Source: Polaribacter gangjinensis
GTDB taxonomy: Bacteria > Bacteroidota > Bacteroidia > Flavobacteriales > Flavobacteriaceae
NCBI RefSeq assembly: GCF_038024125.1
Contig: NZ_CP150662.1
Coordinates: 575,501 to 639,500, forward strand
Length of the DNA: 64,000 nt
Direction of reading: 5' to 3'
Shown here: in pieces, positions 55,261-64,000 of the stretch
Numbering within the stretch: the first letter of the stretch is position 1
Layout of the letters: the number at the start of each line of letters is the position of its first letter
Position numbers and translations under genes: made by a program
The notes under the pieces: model-generated
Seen by the model: the letters and a program-made list of their open reading frames with translations, nothing else
Told to the model about the DNA's origin: nothing
The model's database searches: none

Positions 55261-56007
55261 TTAGGTTAACATTCCACCATCTACAGAAAGTGTTTGACCT
55301 GTAATGTACGAACTCATGTCAGATGCTAAGAAAACACAAGCATTTGCAATATCTTCAGGCTGTCCTCCTCTTTTTAAAGGAATAGAATCACGCCAACCTT
55401 GCACGGTTTTTTCATCTAATTTATCGGTCATTTCAGTTTCAATAAATCCAGGAGCAATCACATTGCTACGTACATTTCTTGAGCCTAATTCCAAAGCAAC
55501 TGATTTTGAAAAACCAATAATTCCTGCTTTAGAAGCTGCATAATTTGCTTGACCAGCATTTCCTTTCAAACCAACAACAGAACTCATATTGATGATAGAG
55601 CCACTTCGTTGTTTCATCATAGGACGAATTACTGCTTTTGTTAAATTGAAAACCGATTTTAAATTAATTTCAATAACAGAATCAAAATCTTGCTCTGAAA
55701 TTCGCATTAACAAATTGTCTTTGGTAATTCCGGCATTGTTTACTAAAATATCAACGGTTCCAAATTCAGCCAATACATTGTTTACCAATTCTTGAGCAGC
55801 ATCAAAATTTGCAGCATTAGATTGATATCCTTTAGCAGAAACCCCAAAAGATTTCAATTCATTTTCTAATGCAGTTGCAGCATCAACAGACGAACTGTAA
55901 GTAAATACCACATTGGCACCCTGTTTGGCAAATTCTATCGCAATTCCTCTTCCAATTCCTCTTGTAGCTCCTGTAATGATGGCCGTTTTGTTTTCTAGTA
56001 GTTTCAT
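55261..56007 (-). CDS. fabG: 3-oxoacyl-[ACP] reductase FabG
   Basis: A 248-residue short-chain dehydrogenase that reduces beta-ketoacyl-ACP in fatty-acid elongation. The NADPH loop is TGATRGIGRG, followed by NNAG, the catalytic Ser in INMSSVVG, and YxxxK as YAASKAG. The C-terminal ASDMSSYITGQTLSVDGGM is typical of FabG. A TATATTTG promoter box lies at 56031-56038. It stands alone between two terminators, so it is not cotranscribed with sucD. Confidence 0.95.
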   Translation of the reverse strand: MKLLENKTAIITGATRGIGRGIAIEFAKQGANVVFTYSSSVDAATALENELKSFGVSAKGYQSNAANFDAAQELVNNVLAEFGTVDILVNNAGITKDNLLMRISEQDFDSVIEINLKSVFNLTKAVIRPMMKQRSGSIINMSSVVGLKGNAGQANYAASKAGIIGFSKSVALELGSRNVRSNVIAPGFIETEMTDKLDEKTVQGWRDSIPLKRGGQPEDIANACVFLASDMSSYITGQTLSVDGGMLT

Positions 56008-56030
56008 GATTATTGATTATTTTAACAATA

Positions 56031-56038
56031 CAAATATA
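56031..56038 (-). promoter_or_regulatory. fabG -7 promoter element (TATATTTG)
   Basis: Exact TAnnTTTG match on the minus strand, 24 bases before the fabG ATG. Confidence 0.55.
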
Positions 56039-56048
56039 GTATAAAATC

Positions 56049-56082
56049 AAAATCCGAGAAGTTTTAAATTTCTCGGATTTTG
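56049..56082 (-). terminator. sucD terminator
   Basis: Stem AAATCCGAGAA / TTCTCGGATTT with an A/T-rich loop, 23 bases past the sucD stop on the minus strand. Confidence 0.85.
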
Positions 56083-56104
56083 TATGAATTAAAAAATTGA
56101 ATTT

Positions 56105-56980
56105 TTATTTTTTCAATACACTTGCAACCATGGCTCCGATTTTAGCTGGAGAACTCACAACGTGAATTCCGTTTTCCGCCAAAATTTTCATCTTTGCTTG
56201 TGCTGTATCATCTGCACCCCCAACAATTGCTCCTGCATGTCCCATAGTTCTTCCTGATGGAGCAGTTTGACCTGCTATAAATCCAACTACAGGTTTTCTA
56301 TTTCCATCAGCTTTAATCCATTTCGCAGCTTCTGCTTCTAAATTTCCACCAATTTCACCAATCATAACGATTGCATGCGTTTCATCATCATTCATCAACA
56401 ATTCAACAGCTTCTTTGGTAGTTGTGCCAATAATTGGGTCTCCTCCAATTCCAATAGCTGTAGAAATTCCAAAGCCTTGTTTTACTACTTGATCAGCAGC
56501 TTCATAAGTTAATGTTCCTGATTTTGAAACGATTCCGATGTTTCCTTTTTTGAAAATAAATCCTGGCATGATCCCTACTTTTGCTTCATCAGGAGTAATA
56601 ACACCTGGACAATTTGGGCCAATCAATCTGCAGTCTTTGTTTGCTATATATGCTTTTACTTTTACCATGTCTGCTGTAGGAATTCCTTCAGTAATACAAA
56701 TAATTACTTTGATACCGGCTTCAGCAGCTTCCATAATAGCATCAGCAGCAAAAGCTGGTGGCACAAAAATGATAGATGTATCAGCAGCAGCCTTATCTAC
56801 AGCTTCTTTCACGGTATTAAAAACTGGCTTCCCTAAGTGTTCTTGACCGCCTTTTCCTGGAGTTACACCTCCAACAACATTGGTTCCATAATCAATCATT
56901 TGACCAGCGTGAAAAGTACCTTCACTACCTGTAAAACCTTGAACAATAATTTTTGAATTTTTATTTACTAAAACACTCAT
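56105..56980 (-). CDS. sucD: Succinyl-CoA ligase subunit alpha
   Basis: A 291-residue TCA-cycle enzyme subunit forming succinyl-CoA/succinate with ATP or GTP. The CoA-binding start is [12 protein letters not shown], then [25 protein letters not shown] and the phosphorylated-His motif [13 protein letters not shown]. The beta subunit sucC is not adjacent, as is usual in Flavobacteriaceae. It has its own promoter box (57005) and terminator. Confidence 0.97.
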   Translation of the reverse strand: MSVLVNKNSKIIVQGFTGSEGTFHAGQMIDYGTNVVGGVTPGKGGQEHLGKPVFNTVKEAVDKAAADTSIIFVPPAFAADAIMEAAEAGIKVIICITEGIPTADMVKVKAYIANKDCRLIGPNCPGVITPDEAKVGIMPGFIFKKGNIGIVSKSGTLTYEAADQVVKQGFGISTAIGIGGDPIIGTTTKEAVELLMNDDETHAIVMIGEIGGNLEAEAAKWIKADGNRKPVVGFIAGQTAPSGRTMGHAGAIVGGADDTAQAKMKILAENGIHVVSSPAKIGAMVASVLKK

Positions 56981-57004
56981 GGTTTGTTATTTTATTTTGT
57001 GGTG

Positions 57005-57012
57005 CAAAAATA
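57005..57012 (-). promoter_or_regulatory. sucD -7 promoter element (TATTTTTG)
   Basis: Exact TAnnTTTG match on the minus strand, 25 bases before the sucD ATG, so sucD can be expressed separately from the lpx genes. Confidence 0.55.
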
Positions 57013-57041
57013 GTTCTTTGTAAGTTTTTAAAAAAACCTTT

Positions 57042-57968
57042 TTATAAAATCTTTCTATCTTTTAAAAGCATTTTAACAGCAGCCATTTCTTTCAATTTTT
57101 CTCTTGATTCTGCAATTGGAGTTCCAAAGTAAGTTTTACCTCCAGCAATTGATTTAGTAACTCCTGTTTGACCTAAAATAATTGCACCTTTTCCAATTGT
57201 AATCCCACTATTTGTTCCAACTTGTCCCCAAATGGTAACTTCATCTTCAATGATTACACAACCTGCGATTCCGGTTTGAGAGGCAATCAAACATTTTTTT
57301 CCAATAATAGTGTCATGACCAACATGCACTTGATTGTCAATTTTTGTTCCTTCTTTGATGGTAGTATCACCTGTTACTCCTTTATCAATAGTGCAAGAAG
57401 CCCCAATATCAACAAAATCCTCAATCACTACTCTACCTCCTGAAATGAGTTTATCAAAACCTGAAGGACGTTTTTTATAATAAAAAGCATCTGCACCCAA
57501 AACTGAATTTGCATGTATGGTAACATTATTTCCAATAACTGAATTGTCATAAATGGAAACATTGGGATGAATCACACAATTTTTACCAATTTTTACATTA
57601 TTTCCTATAAAAACATTGGGTTGAATGATGGTATTTTCACCAATAATTGCAGAGTCTGCAATACTATTTTTTGAAGCAATAAAAGGATTGAAATGAATAG
57701 TTAATTTGTTAAAATCACGAAAAGGATCGTCTGAAATTAACAAAGCTTTTCCTTCAGGACAATCTACCAATTTATTGATCAAAACAACAGTTGCAGCTGA
57801 ATTTAAGGCTTTGTCATAATACTTTGGATGATCTACAAAAACAATATCACCTTCACGTACAACATGAATTTCATTCATGCCTTTTATCGGGAAATTTTCA
57901 TCTCCAATAAATTGACATTGAAGTACTTGAGACACTTCTTTTAAAGTATGAGTTCTATTAAAATCCAA
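57042..57968 (-). CDS. LpxD-like hexapeptide acyltransferase (paralogue)
   Basis: A 308-residue relative of UDP-3-O-acylglucosamine N-acyltransferase. The N-terminal substrate-recognition domain (GMNEIHVVREGDIVFVDHPKYYDKAL) is followed by left-handed helix turns (IGNNVKIGKNCVIHPNVSI and repeats). It keeps VHVGHD, where LpxD has IAHN with its catalytic His. It parallels the true LpxD at 60790-61827 but is shorter and diverged, so it may acylate another nucleotide sugar. The start appears to be TTG at 57968 (no ATG before Met31); an in-frame stop is eight codons upstream. Confidence 0.82.
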   Translation of the reverse strand: MDFNRTHTLKEVSQVLQCQFIGDENFPIKGMNEIHVVREGDIVFVDHPKYYDKALNSAATVVLINKLVDCPEGKALLISDDPFRDFNKLTIHFNPFIASKNSIADSAIIGENTIIQPNVFIGNNVKIGKNCVIHPNVSIYDNSVIGNNVTIHANSVLGADAFYYKKRPSGFDKLISGGRVVIEDFVDIGASCTIDKGVTGDTTIKEGTKIDNQVHVGHDTIIGKKCLIASQTGIAGCVIIEDEVTIWGQVGTNSGITIGKGAIILGQTGVTKSIAGGKTYFGTPIAESREKLKEMAAVKMLLKDRKIL

Positions 57969-58032
57969 AGTGAAATTTTGTTTGAGTGGTTAAAAAAATT
58001 GAATTAAAATCAAGAGAAAAAGTAGTAAAAAA

Positions 58033-58599
58033 CTACTCTTTCATTCGCTCTTGATATGTTCCTTTTGCAGTTTCAATTTTTATTTTATCTCCTTCATTGA
58101 TAAATAAAGGCACATTTACAATTGCACCCGTTTCAACAGTAGCAGGTTTTGTTGCATTGGTAGCTGTATTTCCTTTTACACCTGGCTCTGTATGAATTAC
58201 TTCTAAAATAACACTTAAAGGCATGTCAACAGAAAGTGGCATGTTATCTTCAGTATTGATAATGATTGTTACAACTTCTCCTTCTTTCATCAATTCAGGA
58301 ACATCTAAAGCGCTTTTTGGCAATTGAATTTGTGTGTAATCTTCTTCATTCATAAAGAAATAGGTATCACCTTCATTGTATAAATACTGAAATTTGTGCG
58401 TTTCTACACGTACATCTTCAATTTTTCTACCAGCAGGAAAAGTATTGTCTATTACTTTTCCATTGGTAACACTTTTTAGTTTTGTTCTAACAAAAGCAGG
58501 ACCTTTTCCTGGTTTTACGTGTAAAAATTCAATAATTTTATAAATATCGTTGTTATATCTTATGCATAATCCGTTTCTGATATCTGAAGTAGTTGCCAT
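58033..58599 (-). CDS. efp: Elongation factor P
   Basis: A 188-residue factor that rescues ribosomes stalled on polyproline. Three beta-barrel domains are implied; the loop that is modified in other bacteria is KPGKGPAFV with Lys32 at the tip, so a lysine-type modification is possible. No EpmA/EpmB genes are in the window. It lies between lpxA (14 bases) and the lpxD-like gene (64 bases) in the lipid A operon, a placement common in Bacteroidota. Confidence 0.96.
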   Translation of the reverse strand: MATTSDIRNGLCIRYNNDIYKIIEFLHVKPGKGPAFVRTKLKSVTNGKVIDNTFPAGRKIEDVRVETHKFQYLYNEGDTYFFMNEEDYTQIQLPKSALDVPELMKEGEVVTIIINTEDNMPLSVDMPLSVILEVIHTEPGVKGNTATNATKPATVETGAIVNVPLFINEGDKIKIETAKGTYQERMKE

Positions 58600-58613
58600 T
58601 ACATATGTATTTA

Positions 58614-59399
58614 TTAATTTATTTTTAAGTATCCTTTCATAATTCCACGATGTGATTCTTTGATGAATTGTATAATTTCATCACGCTCAGGAGTAGCCTC
58701 CATTTCAGCTTCAATAATATCAATCGCTTGTGAATAATTGTAATTTTTTTGGAATAAAATTCTGTATATATCCTGAATTTCTCTGATTTTTTCTGTTGAG
58801 TACCCTCTTCTTCTTAAACCAACTGAATTGATTCCCACATACGAAAGTGGTTCTCTAGCAGCTTTTACATAAGGAGGAACGTCTTTTCGAACCAATGAAC
58901 CTCCAGTAACAAAAGCATGTTTTCCAATAGAAGCAAATTGATGTACGGCAACCATTCCTGCTAAAACTACGTTATCACCCACAGTTACATGTCCTGCTAA
59001 AGTGGTGTTATTAGAAAAAATGGTGTTATTACCCACCAAACAATCGTGGGCAATATGACAGTAAGCCATAATCAAACAATTATTTCCTACAACAGTTTTC
59101 ATTCTGTCTTTTGTACCTCTGTTGATGGTAACACACTCGCGAATTGTAACGTTGTCGCCAATTTCTACAGTAGTTTCTTCGTCATCAAATTTTAAATCTT
59201 GAGGAATTGCTGAGATGATTGCTCCTGGAAAAATTCTGCAATTATTTCCAATTCTAGCTCCTTCCATGATGGTCACGTTTGATCCAATCCAAGTTCCAGA
59301 TCCAATAACCACATTATTATGAATGGTTGTAAAGGGTTCAATAACCACATTTCTGGCTATTTTTGCTTGGGGGTGAACGTACGCTAATGGTTGATTCAT
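58614..59399 (-). CDS. lpxA: UDP-N-acetylglucosamine acyltransferase
   Basis: A 261-residue cytoplasmic enzyme that adds a 3-hydroxyacyl chain to UDP-GlcNAc, the first step of lipid A synthesis. The hexapeptide beta-helix is visible (IGSGTWIGSNVTIMEGARIG), the catalytic His is in AYCHIAHDCLVG, and the C-terminal helices carry VGINSVGLRRRGYS. It follows lpxC/fabZ by two bases. Confidence 0.96.
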   Translation of the reverse strand: MNQPLAYVHPQAKIARNVVIEPFTTIHNNVVIGSGTWIGSNVTIMEGARIGNNCRIFPGAIISAIPQDLKFDDEETTVEIGDNVTIRECVTINRGTKDRMKTVVGNNCLIMAYCHIAHDCLVGNNTIFSNNTTLAGHVTVGDNVVLAGMVAVHQFASIGKHAFVTGGSLVRKDVPPYVKAAREPLSYVGINSVGLRRRGYSTEKIREIQDIYRILFQKNYNYSQAIDIIEAEMEATPERDEIIQFIKESHRGIMKGYLKIN

Positions 59400-59401
59400 A
59401 G

Positions 59402-60793
59402 TTATTTTATTTTTGAAATTTGAGCCATCAATTCTGCTTCAGCAACCAATTTTCCGTTGGCATACGCATAAGCTTGCATGTGACAAATGCCTCTCCTAAT
59501 TGGAGTAATTAAATCACATTTAAAAATCAAGGTATCTCCTGGTAATACTTTTTGTTTGAATTTTACGTTGTCCATTTTCATAAAATAGGTCAAGTAATTT
59601 TCAGGATCAGGCACTGTACTAAGTACTAAAATTCCTCCACATTGCGCCATGGCTTCTACTTGTAAAACTCCAGGCATAACAGGTGCTCCTGGAAAGTGAC
59701 CTACAAAAAACCCTTCATTTATAGTTACGTTTTTCATTCCAACCACATGACTTTCAGATAATTCAATAATTCTATCAATCAATAAAAATGGTGGCCTGTG
59801 TGGTAAAATATCCATAATTTGATGGATATCTAATAAAGGTGGTTCGTTTAAATCGTATTGAGGAACATTATTTCGTTTGTCTAATTTTATCAATTTTGAT
59901 AACTTTTTAGCAAACTGAGTGTTTACAAAATGACCTGGTTTATTGGCAATTACTTTTCCACGAATTCGCATACCTACCAGAGCCAAATCTCCAATAACAT
60001 CTAACAATTTATGACGCGCTGCCTCATTTGCCCAATGCAATGTTAGGTTGTCTAAAATTCCGTTTGGTTTTACAGAAATTTTATCTTTTTTAAATGCTGA
60101 TTTTAGCTTTTGCATGGTGCTATCAGACAATTCTTTGTCAACATATACAATTGCATTGTTTAAATCACCTCCTTTTATCAAATCTTTTTCAAGTAACATT
60201 TCAATTTCATGCAAAAAACTAAATGTTCTTGCGGCCGAAATTTCAGTTTTAAAATCAGAAATTGTATCTAAGGTAGCATTTTGAGTACCTAGAATTTTAG
60301 TGCCAAAATCAACCATTGTGGTTATTTGATACTCATCAGAAGGCATTAAAATAATTTCACTTCCTGTTTCTTCGTCTTTATAAGAAATGATTTCTTTAAC
60401 AATATACTCTTCTATTTGAGCATTTTGCTCTTGAATTCCAGCTTTTTCAATGGCTTCAACAAAGAATTTTGAGGAACCATCCATAATTGGAGGTTCAGAA
60501 GCATTGATTTCGATAATCAAATTATCAATATCCAAACCAACTGCAGCTGCTAAAACGTGCTCTGATGTTTGAATTTGAACCCCATTTTTCTCGAGGTTTG
60601 TGCCTCTTTGTGTGTTTACAACATATTCAGCTCTGGCTTCAATTACAGGTTTTCCTTCCAAATCTACTCTCACAAATGCAAATCCGTGATTGATTGGAGC
60701 TGGTTTTAAAGTCATAGTTACGTTGTTTCCTGTGTGTAATCCTACACCTGACAACGATATTTCTGATTGAATTGTTTTTTGCTTTTTACTCAT
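59402..60793 (-). CDS. Bifunctional LpxC deacetylase / FabZ dehydratase
   Basis: A 463-residue fusion typical of Bacteroidota (lpxC/fabZ). The LpxC half (1-305) deacetylates UDP-3-O-acyl-GlcNAc; zinc ligands are in SEHVLAA and NEAARHKLLDVIGDL. The FabZ half (about 315-463) dehydrates 3-hydroxyacyl-ACP; its motifs are DILPHRPPFLLIDRI and GHFPGAPVMPGVLQVEAMAQ. It couples lipid A commitment with the supply of acyl chains. Its start overlaps the lpxD stop by four bases (ATGA). Confidence 0.97.
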   Translation of the reverse strand: MSKKQKTIQSEISLSGVGLHTGNNVTMTLKPAPINHGFAFVRVDLEGKPVIEARAEYVVNTQRGTNLEKNGVQIQTSEHVLAAAVGLDIDNLIIEINASEPPIMDGSSKFFVEAIEKAGIQEQNAQIEEYIVKEIISYKDEETGSEIILMPSDEYQITTMVDFGTKILGTQNATLDTISDFKTEISAARTFSFLHEIEMLLEKDLIKGGDLNNAIVYVDKELSDSTMQKLKSAFKKDKISVKPNGILDNLTLHWANEAARHKLLDVIGDLALVGMRIRGKVIANKPGHFVNTQFAKKLSKLIKLDKRNNVPQYDLNEPPLLDIHQIMDILPHRPPFLLIDRIIELSESHVVGMKNVTINEGFFVGHFPGAPVMPGVLQVEAMAQCGGILVLSTVPDPENYLTYFMKMDNVKFKQKVLPGDTLIFKCDLITPIRRGICHMQAYAYANGKLVAEAELMAQISKIK

Positions 60794-61827
60794 TCTTTTT
60801 TATTTTGAGCTTTCCATTCCTTTTCTAAATTATTTACTGTGGCTGCAATCTTAGGTAAATTTCTAAAATACACGTAACTTTTATTAAAATCTCCATAGCC
60901 AAAAGCAGGCGATCCTTGCACTACTTCATTGTCTTTTAGATTTTTAGAAATACCTGATTGTGCTTGAATTTTTACACCATTTCCAATGGTCAAATGCCCA
61001 ACAATACCTACTTGCCCTCCAATCATACAGTTTTCACCGATTTTTGTAGACCCTGCAACACCTGTTTGTGCGGCAATTACGGTATTTTTTCCAATTTCAA
61101 CATTGTGTGCAATTTGAATTTGATTGTCTAATTTTACACCTTGTCTGATGATTGTTGAACCAAGAGTGGCTCTATCAATAGTGGCTCCTGCTCCAATATC
61201 CACATAATCCTCAATAATTACGTTTCCAATTTGAGGAACTGCTACATAATTTCCATCAGCATTTGGCGCAAATCCAAATCCATCTGAACCAATTGTACAG
61301 TTTGAATGAATTTTGCAATGGTTTCCAATCTGAGTTTCAGAATAAATTTTTACGCCTGAATGAAACACGCAATAATCACCAATGACTGTATTATCACCAA
61401 TATAACAATTGGGATAAATTTTTACATTGTTGCCAATTTTTACATTTTCTCCAATATAGGTAAAGGCTCCAATGTATTCATTTTCACCAATTGTGGCAGA
61501 ATTAGAAATGAAATTCGGAGTTTCTCTTCCCAATTTATTATTCTTTACTTCGTTGTAAAATTCAAGAAGTTTTGAAAAAGATTTGTAGGCATTTTCTACT
61601 TTAATCAACGTAACTTTTAAGTCTTTTTCAGGCTGAAAAGTATTATTTACAATCGCAATAGAAGCATTTGTAGTGTATAAATACGGTTGATATTTTGGAT
61701 TAGACAAAAAGGTTAATGAGCCTTTTTCTCCTTCTTCAATTTTCGACAATTTAAAAACCTCTTCTTCAGGATTTCCAAAGACTTCACCGTCTAAAATTGC
61801 TGCTATTTGTTGTGCTGTAAATTTCAT
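60790..61827 (-). CDS. lpxD: UDP-3-O-(3-hydroxyacyl)glucosamine N-acyltransferase
   Basis: A 345-residue enzyme for the third lipid A step. The N-terminal domain (MKFTAQQIAAILDGEVFG) precedes many hexapeptide turns, and the catalytic His is in DNQIQIAHNVEIG. A TTG-started extension to 61836 is ignored in favour of the ATG. It is first in the minus-strand operon lpxD-lpxC/fabZ-lpxA-efp-lpxD paralogue, behind a promoter box at 61834. Confidence 0.96.
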   Translation of the reverse strand: MKFTAQQIAAILDGEVFGNPEEEVFKLSKIEEGEKGSLTFLSNPKYQPYLYTTNASIAIVNNTFQPEKDLKVTLIKVENAYKSFSKLLEFYNEVKNNKLGRETPNFISNSATIGENEYIGAFTYIGENVKIGNNVKIYPNCYIGDNTVIGDYCVFHSGVKIYSETQIGNHCKIHSNCTIGSDGFGFAPNADGNYVAVPQIGNVIIEDYVDIGAGATIDRATLGSTIIRQGVKLDNQIQIAHNVEIGKNTVIAAQTGVAGSTKIGENCMIGGQVGIVGHLTIGNGVKIQAQSGISKNLKDNEVVQGSPAFGYGDFNKSYVYFRNLPKIAATVNNLEKEWKAQNKKE

Positions 61828-61833
61828 TAACTG

Positions 61834-61866
61834 CAAAAGTATAAAAATTATCGTTATTGGACTACA
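61834..61866 (-). promoter_or_regulatory. Promoter of the lpx operon (-7 TACTTTTG, -33-like TTG)
   Basis: Exact TAnnTTTG at 61834-61841, with TTG at 61864-61866 and a 22-base spacer. It lies just before the lpxD ATG at 61827. Confidence 0.55.
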
Positions 61867-61872
61867 ACCAAT

Positions 61873-63084
61873 TTATTTTGGATAACAAATAATGTGTTTA
61901 ACAACCGGTTTTGTCAATGCTTGCAAATTCAATTGATCTGATGCTTTTGCAATATCGCTTAATTTTCCTTTTTTATTGATGATAAGAATTGGCTTTTCTG
62001 ATGTATATGCTTGATTTTTAATTTCTTGAGTAAAAACAAAATACGTAATTTCGGTTTCTGTTAGTTCAAGTTTATCTTGAAATTTTTTCATCTTTTTGCT
62101 AACATAAGCTTCACTAAAACGCTCACTTTGCATTTCTACTTTCAACAATTTACGTTCTACAATCATTTTAGAAAGTGTTGACAATACGTTATCTTCATGA
62201 TGAACCCATTCTTTGATGGATAATAAAATGTCATAATCATCTAATTTTGAGAACATTTCTAAGGTATTCTCATTGAAATTATCCTTATTAATTCTATTGT
62301 ATAAAAAATAGGCAAAAGCATTACTTGCAAATAAATCTACGCCGTTTTCAGCCAATTCTTTGGCTCGTTTTAGCACATTAACCAGCATGTTTTCTGCGAC
62401 TAAACCTGTTTTGTGTAAATATACTTGCCAATACATTAAACGTCTGGCAATCAAGAACTTTTCTACAGAATAAATCCCTTTTTGCTCAATAACCAATTCG
62501 TCATTAGCAACATCCATCATGACAATCAATCTGTCTGATGAAATATTTCCTTCTGTAACTCCAGTATAAAAACTATCGCGTTTTAAATAATCTAATCTAT
62601 CTATATCCAATTGACTACTAATCAATTGACATAAAAATTTACGCGGATATTTTCCTTCAAAAATTTCTATTGCCAAACTAAGTTTTCCATCAAACTTTTT
62701 ATTTAGTTTTTGCATGAATTGCAAGGAAATTTCTTCGTGCGAAACTCCATTTACAATACTGTGCTCTAGTGCATGCGAAAAAGGTCCATGACCAATATCG
62801 TGCAATAAAATAGCGATATATAAAGCGTTTTCTTCTTCTTCAGAAATTTCAATTTGCTTAAAACGCAACACTCTCACTGCTTTTTGCATCAAATAAATAC
62901 ATCCCAAAGCATGGTGAAAACGCGTGTGAATGGCTCCAGGATATACTAAACTGGACAAACCCATTTGCGCAATTCTTCGTAAACGTTGAAAATACGCATC
63001 TTCCATTATATCAAAAACTAATGAATTCGGAATTTGGATAAATCCGTAAATTGGGTCATTTAATATTTTTAATTTGTTTGGCAT
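61873..63084 (-). CDS. HD domain-containing phosphohydrolase
   Basis: A 403-residue HD-superfamily protein. The start KILNDPIYGFIQIPN, the LRRIAQMGLSSLVYPGAIHTRFHHALG segment and HDIGHGPFSHALEHS give the metal-binding H...HD...D pattern; IDRLDYLKRDSFYTG follows. It resembles bacterial dGTPase/SAMHD1-like YwfO-type proteins, so dNTP hydrolysis is possible but unproven. The frame extends to 63123; ATG at 63084 is chosen because MPNKLKILNDP is the family-like beginning. Divergent from the porX-like gene. Confidence 0.88.
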   Translation of the reverse strand: MPNKLKILNDPIYGFIQIPNSLVFDIMEDAYFQRLRRIAQMGLSSLVYPGAIHTRFHHALGCIYLMQKAVRVLRFKQIEISEEEENALYIAILLHDIGHGPFSHALEHSIVNGVSHEEISLQFMQKLNKKFDGKLSLAIEIFEGKYPRKFLCQLISSQLDIDRLDYLKRDSFYTGVTEGNISSDRLIVMMDVANDELVIEQKGIYSVEKFLIARRLMYWQVYLHKTGLVAENMLVNVLKRAKELAENGVDLFASNAFAYFLYNRINKDNFNENTLEMFSKLDDYDILLSIKEWVHHEDNVLSTLSKMIVERKLLKVEMQSERFSEAYVSKKMKKFQDKLELTETEITYFVFTQEIKNQAYTSEKPILIINKKGKLSDIAKASDQLNLQALTKPVVKHIICYPK

Positions 63085-63224
63085 TTTTATGGCAAAATTG
63101 ATGATTTTATCAATTGCCGGCAAATTACGAACAATTTTATTTTTGGCAATATTTTATCATTTTAAAACGGATTTCAAGCAACAAAACTGTACTTTTAACG
63201 TTCAAATTTAAATTTTGAATACAG

Positions 63225-64000
63225 ATGAGTGATATACACATTTTATGGGTTGATGATGAAATTGAATTGTTAAAACCTCATATTCTTTTTTTAGAACGAA
63301 AAAATTATAAAGTAACTACTTGTACTAATGGTGCTGATACTATTGATTTGGTTGATAGCATTAATTTTGATATTGTTTTTTTAGATGAAAATATGCCAGG
63401 TTTATCTGGTTTAGATACACTTGCCGAAATCAAACAAAAGCAAGGAAATTTGCCTGTGGTAATGATTACCAAAAGCGAAGAAGAATATATCATGGAAGAA
63501 GCCATTGGCTCTAAAATTGCTGATTATTTGATAAAACCTGTAAACCCAAATCAGATTTTATTGACATTGAAAAAAAACCTTGATCATTCACGTTTAATTT
63601 CAGAAAAAACAACCTCCAATTATCAACAAGAATTTCGAAAAATTTCTATGGATTTAGCCATGGTAAATAGTTATGAAGATTGGATCGAATTGTATAAAAA
63701 ATTGATTCACTGGGAATTAGAATTAGAAAATATCAGTGATCCTGGCATGTTGGGCATTTTAGAAAGTCAAAAACAAGAGGCTAATACACAGTTTTTTAAG
63801 TTCATCAAGAAGAATTACGAAGATTTCTTGACATCCAATGACAAACCTACTTTTTCACATACACTTTTTAAAGATTTTATTGTTCCTGAAATAAACAAAA
63901 AACAAGGAGTTGTTTGGGTGGTAATTGACAATTTACGCTATGATCAATATCGAATTTTAGAACCTTTGATAAATAATCATCATAAAAAGGAACAAGAATA
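63225..64000 (+). CDS. porX: PorX-like response regulator (3' end outside window)
   Basis: At least 258 residues, open at the right edge. A receiver domain (about residues 1-120) has the acidic pair in WVDDEIELL, phospho-Asp in VFLDENMPGLSG, Thr/Ser in MITKSEEEY and Lys in LIKPVNP. A helical linker follows, then the beginning of a PglZ-type domain (VVWVVIDNLRYDQYRILEPLI). This domain order is that of PorX, the regulator of type IX secretion genes acting with PorY and SigP. It fits the T9SS cargo in this window. ATG at 63225; the stop is not reached. Confidence 0.85.
   Translation, partial: MSDIHILWVDDEIELLKPHILFLERKNYKVTTCTNGADTIDLVDSINFDIVFLDENMPGLSGLDTLAEIKQKQGNLPVVMITKSEEEYIMEEAIGSKIADYLIKPVNPNQILLTLKKNLDHSRLISEKTTSNYQQEFRKISMDLAMVNSYEDWIELYKKLIHWELELENISDPGMLGILESQKQEANTQFFKFIKKNYEDFLTSNDKPTFSHTLFKDFIVPEINKKQGVVWVVIDNLRYDQYRILEPLINNHHKKEQE

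Noticed and set aside
63305..63505. Minus-strand frame inside the porX-like gene
   Set aside because: The plus strand carries a clear receiver domain over the same bases.

Overview
The window is chromosomal DNA from a member of the Flavobacteriaceae (Bacteroidota), probably a marine Polaribacter- or Tenacibaculum-like organism. The evidence is its strong A+T bias, Bacteroidota-type promoters with a TAnnTTTG -7 box, a type IX secretion (T9SS) sorting domain on a giant surface protein, a porX-type regulator at the right edge, a fused lpxC/fabZ gene, SusC/FecA-like receptor architecture with an N-terminal carboxypeptidase-like regulatory domain, a split transketolase, and many signal-peptide lipoproteins. 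No rRNA operon, CRISPR array, prophage or complete insertion sequence was seen.

Layout. 0-14 kb: housekeeping and envelope genes (RNA methyltransferase, S41 protease, patatin-like lipase, peptidase T, PlsC-like acyltransferase, RmuC, GlyA, fumarylacetoacetase, a DUF4403 lipoprotein). 14-19.4 kb: a minus-strand polyamine operon, transcribed speA, an agmatinase-family gene, a GNAT-nitrilase fusion, a deoxyhypusine-synthase-like gene and a small acidic protein. The agmatinase-family protein has lost two metal ligands expected of the family. 19.7-25.1 kb: a superfamily II helicase, bacillithiol-linked ytxJ, clpB and a histidine phosphatase. 25.1-29.0 kb: an accessory island with two HNH nuclease-like genes and a third Cys/His-rich gene, long non-coding spacers and inverted repeats at gene ends. 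29-32.5 kb: smpB, maf, the C-terminal transketolase subunit and an outer-membrane beta-barrel gene broken by a frameshift. 32.5-36.2 kb: an iron/siderophore pair (TonB-dependent receptor and PepSY membrane protein). 36.4-41.4 kb: TerC, an acetyltransferase, a GyrI-like protein, an FKBP lipoprotein with a calcium-binding-type tail, S4 protein, phosphoribosyltransferase, aroK, tRNA-Lys and tRNA-Leu. 42.3-51.3 kb: a 2,635-residue T9SS surface protein with eight 81-residue repeats and two choice-of-anchor-A-like modules, followed by a probable 42-residue gene on the other strand. 51.3-61.8 kb: SPFH protein, CDF transporter, VWA-like membrane protein, fabG, sucD and the lipid A cluster lpxD-lpxC/fabZ-lpxA-efp-lpxD paralogue. 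61.9-64 kb: an HD hydrolase and, divergently, the start of a porX-like regulator that runs off the window.

How the parts connect. The lpx cluster makes the first intermediates of lipid A, with FabZ and FabG supplying hydroxyacyl chains. The PorX-like regulator and the T9SS cargo belong to the same secretion and surface-attachment biology. The most unusual stretches are the polyamine operon with its altered agmatinase and the HNH island with its cassette-like gene ends. Start codons were moved to the best in-frame codon where the longest reading frame looked wrong, and several genes appear to use TTG or GTG.
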